NCBI RefSeq assembly: GCF_051521495.1
Contig: NZ_CP150355.1
Coordinates: forward strand, 7,378,001 to 7,442,000
Origin: Sorangium sp051521495
Lineage (GTDB): Bacteria > Myxococcota_A > Polyangia > Polyangiales > Polyangiaceae
Reading direction: 5' to 3'
DNA: 64,000 nucleotides
Shown: piece by piece, positions 58,500-64,000 of the stretch
How the letters are laid out: each line of letters opens with the position of its first letter
Position numbering within the stretch: position 1 is the stretch's first letter
Notes under the pieces: model-generated
What the model saw: the letters and a program-made list of their open reading frames with translations, nothing else
Database searches by the model: none
Told to the model about the DNA's origin: nothing
Translations under genes and position numbers: made by a program

Positions 58500-61253
58500 C
58501 TACGAGGCGAGCGCCCGCTCGACCTCGGTGTAGACGGCCGCGATCGCCGCATCCAGCTGCGCCACGTCCGTCCCGCCGGCCTGCGCCATGTCGGGGCGGC
58601 CGCCGCCGGAGCCGCCCACGATGCGGGCGATCGGCTTGATGAGCTCTCCGGCCTTGAGCCGCTCGGTGGCCGACTTCGAGAGCATCACGGCGAGCTGCGC
58701 CTTGTCGCCCACGGCCGCGCCGAGCAGCACCGCCGAGCGATCGCCCAGCTTGTCGCGCAGCTTCTCCGCGAGATCGCGCAGCGCGCCCGGGTTGGTGCCG
58801 TCCGGCACCCGGCGCGCGAGCACCTTGATCCCGCCGATCTCCCGGGCGCCGTCCAGCATCGCATCGATGCCACCGCCGCCGCCCTGCGCGGGGCCCGCCC
58901 CCTCCAGGATCCGCCGCTCGAGCTCCGCGACCTTCTTCTCGAGCTCCCGCTCGTGCGCCACGATCTTCCCGATCTTCTCGGCGAGATCGCCGCCCTGCGC
59001 CTTCGCGACCTGGCGCGCCCGGGCGAGCTCGGCCTCGACGCCCCGCGCGTACGCGAGCGCGTTCAGCCCCGTCGACGCGAGGATCCGCCGCACGCCCGCG
59101 GCCACGCCGCCCTCGCTCGTGATCTTGAACAGCCCGATGTCCCCGAGCGCGCGCGCGTGCGTGCCGCCGCAGAGCTCCACCACCTCGGGCGTCATCGTGA
59201 GCATCCGCACCGTGTCGCCGTACTTCTCCTCGAAGATCGCCATCGCGCCCCGCCGCCGCGCCTCGTCCATCGGCAGGATCTCGGTCGTCACCTTCGCGTT
59301 CGTCAGGACCTTCTCGTTCACCAGATCCTCGATCCGCGAGATCTCCTCGCGGGTGAGGGGCCGGTTGTGCGTGAAGTCGAAGCGGAGGACGTCCGGGCCT
59401 ACCCGCGAGCCCTTCTGCTGCGCGTGCTCGCCGAGCACCTTGCGCAGCGCCCAGTGAAGGACGTGCGTGGCCGAGTGGTTGCGGCGCGTCGCGGACCGCG
59501 CCGCGTGATCCACCGCCAGGTGGACGCGCTGCCCCACGGCGATCGCCCCCTCGCGGACCACGCCCTCGTGCACGACCAGCCCGGCGAGCGGCTTCTGCGT
59601 GTCCTTCACGTCGACGCGCGCCCCGTCCGCCGTCACCTCGCCGAGGTCGCCGACCTGACCGCCCGACTCGGCGTAGAAAGGCGTCTCGCGCACGACGATC
59701 TCGACCGTTTGCCCCGCCTCCGCGCGCTCGACCAGCGCACGGACCACCTTGCGCGCCCGGTCGCCTTCCCCCTGGACCTCGACCCGGACGATCGCGACGA
59801 TCTCGCTGTCGCCCTCCTCGTGCTCGTAGCCCGTGAACACCACCGGCTGCGCGAGCTTCGCGCGGGCCTCGCGGTGCGCGGGGTCCACCGCGGCGGTCGG
59901 ATCGATCGGGCCGTCCGCCTCGGCGGCGCCGTGGATGACCGCCTCGGCGCCCGGGACGTCGACGTCGAAATTCGACTCGGCGCAGATGACCTGGGTCAGA
60001 TCCAGCGGGAAGCCGTAGGTGGTGTAGAGATCGGCCGCCGCAGCCGCCGGGAGCGTCCGCTCGCCCGACGAGCGCATCTCCGCGAAGCGCTCGTCCAGGA
60101 TCTTCATCCCGCGCTTCAGCGTGGAGCGGAAGCGGACCTCCTCGTCCTCGGTGACGCGGGCGATGAGCTCTCGCCGGTCGCGGAGCTCCGGGTACGTCTC
60201 GCCCATCCGGCGAACCACCTCGAGCGCGACCTCGTGCAGGAACGGCCGATCGATCCCGAGCCGGTGCCCGTGGCGGATCGCGCGGCGCATCACCCGGCGG
60301 AGCACGTACTCGCGCCGCTGCCGCTCGGGCATCACGCCCTCGGCGATCAGGAACGCGGCCGTCCGCGCGTGATCCGCGATGACCCGCATCGACACGTCGT
60401 CGTCGGCGCTGCCCCCCGTGTACGGCTTGCCGCTGAGCTCGGCGGCCTTGTCGACGAGCCCCCGGAGCAGGTCCGTGTCGTAGTTCGACGTCACGCCCTG
60501 GAGCACGCTCGCGAGCCGCTCCAGGCCCATGCCGGTGTCGATGCTCGGCGCCGGCAGCGGCACGAGCGGGCCGTCCTTCTCGACGCGCTCGTACTGCATG
60601 AACACGTTGTTCCAGATCTCGGTCCAGCCCGTGCCGTCGATGCGCGGCTCCTCGCCGAAGCGCGCGACGTCGGGCTCCTTCCCGTGGAAGAAGTGGATCT
60701 CCGAGCAGGGGCCGCACGGGCCGACGTCGCCCATCGTCCAGAAGTTGTCGGCCAGGCCGAGCCGCAAGATCCGGTCGTCGCCGAAGCCCGTGACCTTGCG
60801 CCAGATCGCCGCGGCCTCGTCGTCGGCCGGGAAGCCCCCCTCGCCGTTGTAGATGGTGACCACGAGCCGCGAAGGCGAGATATCGTAGACCTTCGTCAGG
60901 AGCTCCCAGGCGAAGGCGATCGCGTCTTCCTTGAAGTAGTCGCCAAAGCTGAAGTTGCCGAGCATCTCGAAGAACGTCTGGTGGCGCGCGGTGACGCCGA
61001 CGTTCTCGAGATCGTTGTGCTTGCCGCTGATCCGGATGCACTTCTGGCTCGAAGTGGCGCGCTGGTAGGGGCGCCTGTCCTTGCCCGTGAAGACGTCCTT
61101 GAACTGCACCATGCCCGCGTTCACGAACATCAGCGTGGGATCGTTCTGGGGCACGAGCGGCGCGCTCGGAACGATCTCGTGCCCGCGCTGGGCGAAGAAC
61201 TCGAGGAATGTGCGGCGGAGCAGGTCAGAGCTGGCAGGCGTTGCGATGGACAT
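58500..61253 (-). CDS. alaS: alanyl-tRNA synthetase
   Basis: A 917-residue enzyme that charges tRNA-Ala. The class II catalytic core covers residues about 1-270: FLEFFAQRGHEIVPSAPLVP, MFVNAGMVQFKDVFTGK, TSSQKCIRISGKHNDLENVG and TARHQTFFEMLGNFSFGDYF. The editing domain has zinc ligands His593 and His597 (RNHSATH) and Cys695-His699 (CGGTHARALG). A coiled coil and C-Ala domain (GGSGGGRPDMAQAGG) finish the protein. Length and motifs are complete. The ATG at 61253 lacks a Shine-Dalgarno sequence (upstream CGTCCTCCT), so it may use a leaderless or weak-site start. Confidence 0.97.
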   Translation of the reverse strand: MSIATPASSDLLRRTFLEFFAQRGHEIVPSAPLVPQNDPTLMFVNAGMVQFKDVFTGKDRRPYQRATSSQKCIRISGKHNDLENVGVTARHQTFFEMLGNFSFGDYFKEDAIAFAWELLTKVYDISPSRLVVTIYNGEGGFPADDEAAAIWRKVTGFGDDRILRLGLADNFWTMGDVGPCGPCSEIHFFHGKEPDVARFGEEPRIDGTGWTEIWNNVFMQYERVEKDGPLVPLPAPSIDTGMGLERLASVLQGVTSNYDTDLLRGLVDKAAELSGKPYTGGSADDDVSMRVIADHARTAAFLIAEGVMPERQRREYVLRRVMRRAIRHGHRLGIDRPFLHEVALEVVRRMGETYPELRDRRELIARVTEDEEVRFRSTLKRGMKILDERFAEMRSSGERTLPAAAAADLYTTYGFPLDLTQVICAESNFDVDVPGAEAVIHGAAEADGPIDPTAAVDPAHREARAKLAQPVVFTGYEHEEGDSEIVAIVRVEVQGEGDRARKVVRALVERAEAGQTVEIVVRETPFYAESGGQVGDLGEVTADGARVDVKDTQKPLAGLVVHEGVVREGAIAVGQRVHLAVDHAARSATRRNHSATHVLHWALRKVLGEHAQQKGSRVGPDVLRFDFTHNRPLTREEISRIEDLVNEKVLTNAKVTTEILPMDEARRRGAMAIFEEKYGDTVRMLTMTPEVVELCGGTHARALGDIGLFKITSEGGVAAGVRRILASTGLNALAYARGVEAELARARQVAKAQGGDLAEKIGKIVAHERELEKKVAELERRILEGAGPAQGGGGGIDAMLDGAREIGGIKVLARRVPDGTNPGALRDLAEKLRDKLGDRSAVLLGAAVGDKAQLAVMLSKSATERLKAGELIKPIARIVGGSGGGRPDMAQAGGTDVAQLDAAIAAVYTEVERALAS

Positions 61254-61339
61254 AGGAGGACGCGCGGTCTAGCACGACCGGAGAGCGGCTTCCGCCTGCT
61301 CGACGCGCGCCCGCGCCGCTCGCCGCAGACGACGCGCGC

Positions 61340-61485
61340 GGCGGGCCGGTTTGCGCGGTTGCGGGCCGGCTCGCGGCGGGCCGGTTTGCGCGGTTTGCGG
61401 GCCGGCTCGCGCCGCAGGAACCGCGGGCGCGCCGGTTTGCGGTCCGGCCCGCGCCGCAGGAACCGCGGGCGCGCCGGGTCAGCGG
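61340..61485. repeat. GC-rich repeats between alaS and the HEAT-repeat gene
   Basis: Several copies of GCGGGCCGGTTTGCGCGGTT are followed by a roughly 50-bp direct repeat containing CGCCGCAGGAACCGCGGGCG (two copies, near 61408 and 61453). They fill the 225-bp gap between alaS and the next gene. No promoter or gene was recognised there. Confidence 0.65.
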
Positions 61486-62318
61486 CCGGAGGCGACGGCG
61501 CTGCTGCCGGAGGCGGCCTCGAGGGCGAGCGGCGCCCGCTGCAGCGCGCTCTCGATCGCGCCCGCGACGGCGTCGCTCTGCAGCTGAGCGAGCTCTCTCA
61601 GGCCCTGGGCGCGCTTCGCCTCGGCGAGCGCCTGGGCCGAGCCGGTCATCGAGCCCTTCAGCGTCTGGCTGGGCATCTCGCGGATCACGTACTCGACCTT
61701 GGCGGCGAAGCCGACCCCATCGGCCCCGTGGCGCTTGCTCAGGTGCGTGACCGAGCCGTCCAGCGTGAAGGCCGGCAGCTTGCGGCTCTTGCCTTCCGCC
61801 GCCACGTCCGCGCCGTCGGCCACGATCTCGATGTCGACGAACTGCGCCACACGGCTGCGCGTCTGCTGCTTGAGCTGCGGTCCGAGCCGCGCGTCCTTCA
61901 CGCCGGAGCGGTTCTCGAATTTGCCCAGGCTGACCAGGAAGCGCGCCTTGGACGACAGGCGCGACAGCTTCTCGATGGCGGCCTCGATCGGGCGCTTCAG
62001 GTTGGGGGCGGGCTCGAGGTTGAGCGCCGCCCTGAGCGCCGGGACGGCCGCGGGGTTGCCCATCGCGCCGAGCGCCGCCGCGGCCGACGCGCGCACCGCA
62101 GGGTGCGGATCCCTGAGCGCCTTCTCGAGGGCGGGGCGCGCGCCGGGGCTCTTCGACCTGCTGAGCGACAGCGCCGCCGCGACCCGGAGCCGGTAGTCCT
62201 TGCCGACCGCGATGTCACGGAAAGCGGACGTGTCGCTGTCCTCGGCGACCGACAGGGCGGTCGACCCGAGCACCATCGACGCCGCCAAGAACACCGCAAT
62301 ACAGAGACGACGAACCAT
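61479..62318 (-). CDS. secreted HEAT-repeat protein
   Basis: A 279-residue protein with a signal peptide (cleavage near LSVAED). HEAT/PBS-lyase-type repeats lie at residues about 35-115 (LRVAAALSLSRSKSPGARPA, VRASAAAALGAMGNPAAVPA). A beta-rich part of about 110 residues follows (ARFLVSLGKFENRSGVKDAR, AFTLDGSVTHLSKRHGADGV, then FAAKVEYVIREMPSQTLKGS), then a helical Ala-rich end. The ATG at 62318 has GGAGGG 6 nt upstream, preferred over the GTG just before it. Probably a periplasmic scaffold protein; partner unknown. Confidence 0.75.
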   Translation of the reverse strand: MVRRLCIAVFLAASMVLGSTALSVAEDSDTSAFRDIAVGKDYRLRVAAALSLSRSKSPGARPALEKALRDPHPAVRASAAAALGAMGNPAAVPALRAALNLEPAPNLKRPIEAAIEKLSRLSSKARFLVSLGKFENRSGVKDARLGPQLKQQTRSRVAQFVDIEIVADGADVAAEGKSRKLPAFTLDGSVTHLSKRHGADGVGFAAKVEYVIREMPSQTLKGSMTGSAQALAEAKRAQGLRELAQLQSDAVAGAIESALQRAPLALEAASGSSAVASGR

Positions 62319-62613
62319 CACGTCCCTCCGGAGAACGGCGGCCCTCGCACCCCGGCCTCCTCGGTGTGAACCACGGAAGTATCGCGACGCGCTTGGCGTC
62401 CAGACAATCCTATCCTTGGCCAGGACGGTCGCGAGATCAAGGGCTGTTTGGCCCCGGATGGCTCATGCAGGACTCATGACGAGAGCGACGACGTCGCTGT
62501 TTCACGCTGTTGCGCGCTGTTTCGCACCGTCTCGCACGGTTTTGCCGCCCAGAGCGCCCATTTCCAGACACGCGGCGACGCGCGATGGAAGCTGGGCGTC
62601 GGGCGGGATCGGC

Positions 62614-64000
62614 TCAGAAGAGGATACCGAGATACCAGCGCACCGTCTGTGCGGTCTCGAGATCGATCTCCTGGACCGCGTCTTCACCCTTGAGCTGGCC
62701 GAGCCCACCGAGCGGGAACAGCACGCCGTACTGCACCGCCGTGTAGAAGCCGCCCATCTTGTCGGGGTCGTCGTTGAGCGTCCCGTCCTTGGACTGGAAG
62801 TACAGCTGCCCGTTCAGCTCGATGCCGAGATCCCTCGAGTTCCCGGGCGCCTGAACGAACTCCGAGGCGCGGCTCCAGATGGCCGCGGCGCCGAGGCCGG
62901 CGCGCTGGCCATTCTTGTCGCGGGCGAAATCCCAGTCGACGCCAGGTCGGAAATAATACGCCCCCTGGACCCGAGAGAGGATGTTCCTGAAGAGGATCTG
63001 GTCGACCCGGTAATCGGGGTGGAAGCGGAACGTGGAGTAGGTGCGATCGGTCGAGTTCTGGGGATCCATGGCCCCGAGCGGCGTCCCCTGCGGCTTGAGG
63101 CCAGGCACGTCGTCGTCGCCGGACGCGTACCCGAAGCCGAAATGGATGCGCAGCCGGCCCTCCATCTCGGTGAGCTCGGCCTGCGTCGCGATCCCGAACT
63201 GCCGGATGCCCCAGCCGGCGTCCTTCGGCGAGAGGACGTTGGCATAATCGCTCTCGTCCTGCCCGCGCAGGTCGAGGGATCCGTAGATCATCGCCGCCTC
63301 GAGCTCGAAGCGGAACTTCTTGTAAAGGAGCTGGAACCACACGTCGGGGGTGATCATCTCCGCGCCCCGATGCACGTACCCTGTCGCGACGTCGTCGGCG
63401 CTCTTGCCGAGCGACGCGGACGACCCGGGGTTCGCGTCGCCTGCGGTGACGTCGTTCGCCAGCGTCTGCTTCCGGTAAGCGAAGTAGACGCCGCCGTTCA
63501 TGACCATGTTGCCGCGGGCGAGCTCGAGCTTCTGGAGCTCCGGATTCTTGCGGCGGACGGCGACGAACACGTACTGATCGACGTCGTCGGACTGGGCGAG
63601 ATCGTACGGCTGGCCCTCGAGGTCCTGGAACGAGGCGCTCGTCGCGCCCTCGTTGGCCCAGTCCCACGCGCCGGCGAAGTAGATGTCGTATTTCTTGATG
63701 CCTGTAACGAACATCAGCCGGTCGACGGTCGACTGGTAGTCGGAGTCGTACCCGTCTCCGCTGTTCGCCACCATGCCGAGGCCCCAGTGGTTCGGCATGC
63801 GGCCGAAGCGGAGGAGGCCGACGGGGGTCATGTACTCTCCCCAGATCCGCTTGACGGAGATCGAGTCCTTCGTCGAATTGATGCCGGCGCTGGGCGCCCA
63901 CTGGGTGCTGGAGAAGGCGCCGAGCGGCGAGTATCCGCCCCGGCGGGCGACCTCGTAGCCGCCGCCCGCCGCCGGCTGGTTCGCGTAGCCTTCCGGCGTC
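62614..64000 (-). CDS. TIGR04551-like outer-membrane protein, N-terminus outside window
   Basis: The reverse frame is open from the stop at 62614 to the window edge (462 codons seen). The sequence resembles the TIGR04551 family of Myxococcota: RIWGEYMTPVGLLRFGRMPN, then HWGLGMVANSGDGYDSDYQS, followed by long amphipathic strands (YDIYFAGAWDW, FRFELEAAMIYGSLDLRG, LRIHFGFGYASGDDD, GLGAAAIWSRASEF) and a terminal Phe (WYLGILF), as in barrel proteins. The internal ATG at 63831 is not the true start because conserved residues precede it. The family name is given from memory of the pattern. The 295-bp gap after the HEAT gene shows nothing. Confidence 0.75.
   Translation of the reverse strand, partial: TPEGYANQPAAGGGYEVARRGGYSPLGAFSSTQWAPSAGINSTKDSISVKRIWGEYMTPVGLLRFGRMPNHWGLGMVANSGDGYDSDYQSTVDRLMFVTGIKKYDIYFAGAWDWANEGATSASFQDLEGQPYDLAQSDDVDQYVFVAVRRKNPELQKLELARGNMVMNGGVYFAYRKQTLANDVTAGDANPGSSASLGKSADDVATGYVHRGAEMITPDVWFQLLYKKFRFELEAAMIYGSLDLRGQDESDYANVLSPKDAGWGIRQFGIATQAELTEMEGRLRIHFGFGYASGDDDVPGLKPQGTPLGAMDPQNSTDRTYSTFRFHPDYRVDQILFRNILSRVQGAYYFRPGVDWDFARDKNGQRAGLGAAAIWSRASEFVQAPGNSRDLGIELNGQLYFQSKDGTLNDDPDKMGGFYTAVQYGVLFPLGGLGQLKGEDAVQEIDLETAQTVRWYLGILF

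Overview
The window is a very GC-rich stretch of a myxobacterial chromosome, most probably from a Sorangium-like member of the Polyangiales (Myxococcota). The evidence is strong G/C bias at third codon positions, three membrane-type Ser/Thr protein kinases, two large hybrid histidine kinases, many lipoproteins and low-complexity envelope proteins, DUF2330 and TIGR04551-like secreted proteins, and many short tandem repeats. No rRNA, tRNA, CRISPR array, prophage or intact insertion sequence was recognised.

Layout. 1-9.2 kb: a BNR-repeat lipoprotein (cut by the window edge), a Mug-type DNA glycosylase, a small secreted protein, a REC-PAS-GAF-PAS hybrid kinase, an OmpA-type lipoprotein and a YtxH-like/hypothetical gene pair. 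9.2-19.5 kb: a degenerate site-2 protease with CBS domains, an MscS channel, a low-complexity repeat protein, a 1675-residue HAMP-array hybrid kinase, a YflT-type stress protein and a Ser/Thr kinase. Three good sigma-54 (-24/-12) promoter candidates lie in front of the protease-like gene, the stress gene and the kinase, which suggests a shared stress or developmental regulon. 21.9-24.1 kb: a membrane pair (Ig-like/DUF421) followed by a scar made of a DUF6484-like gene, an opposing hypothetical gene and a LysR fragment. 24.1-28.7 kb: an operon of Ser/Thr kinase, TSP3-OmpA lipoprotein and collagen-like lipoprotein, abutting an Rhs remnant.

28.7-42.7 kb is an accessory, repeat-rich region. It holds a 32-bp minisatellite, a long inverted repeat, and three recognisable copies plus one fragment of a Cys-rich lipoprotein gene, each preceded by the same intergenic block. 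In one copy the block leads divergently into an ECF sigma factor gene. A 2.1-kb segment with a tail-to-tail overlapping gene pair (acidic protein / small Cys lipoprotein) is tandemly duplicated. A lipoprotein gene interrupted by an in-frame TAG and a Uma2-like protein also lie here. Two sigma-factor genes are spliced together at about 41.3 kb.

42.8-64 kb is mostly housekeeping: a DUF2330 protein, the dprA-topA-trmFO cluster, a Pro-rich lipoprotein, a DHH phosphoesterase/GDPD pair, a third Ser/Thr kinase, an outer-membrane lipoprotein, a HARE-HTH/restriction-fold-like protein, a small conserved protein, alaS, a HEAT-repeat secreted protein, and a TIGR04551-like protein that runs off the right edge.

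The strongest candidates for something undescribed are the duplicated ECF-sigma/Cys-rich-lipoprotein module with its overlapping gene pair, the 10-bp-phased repeat array at 57.8 kb, the HARE-HTH fusion next to it, and the sigma-54-linked stress/kinase cluster.
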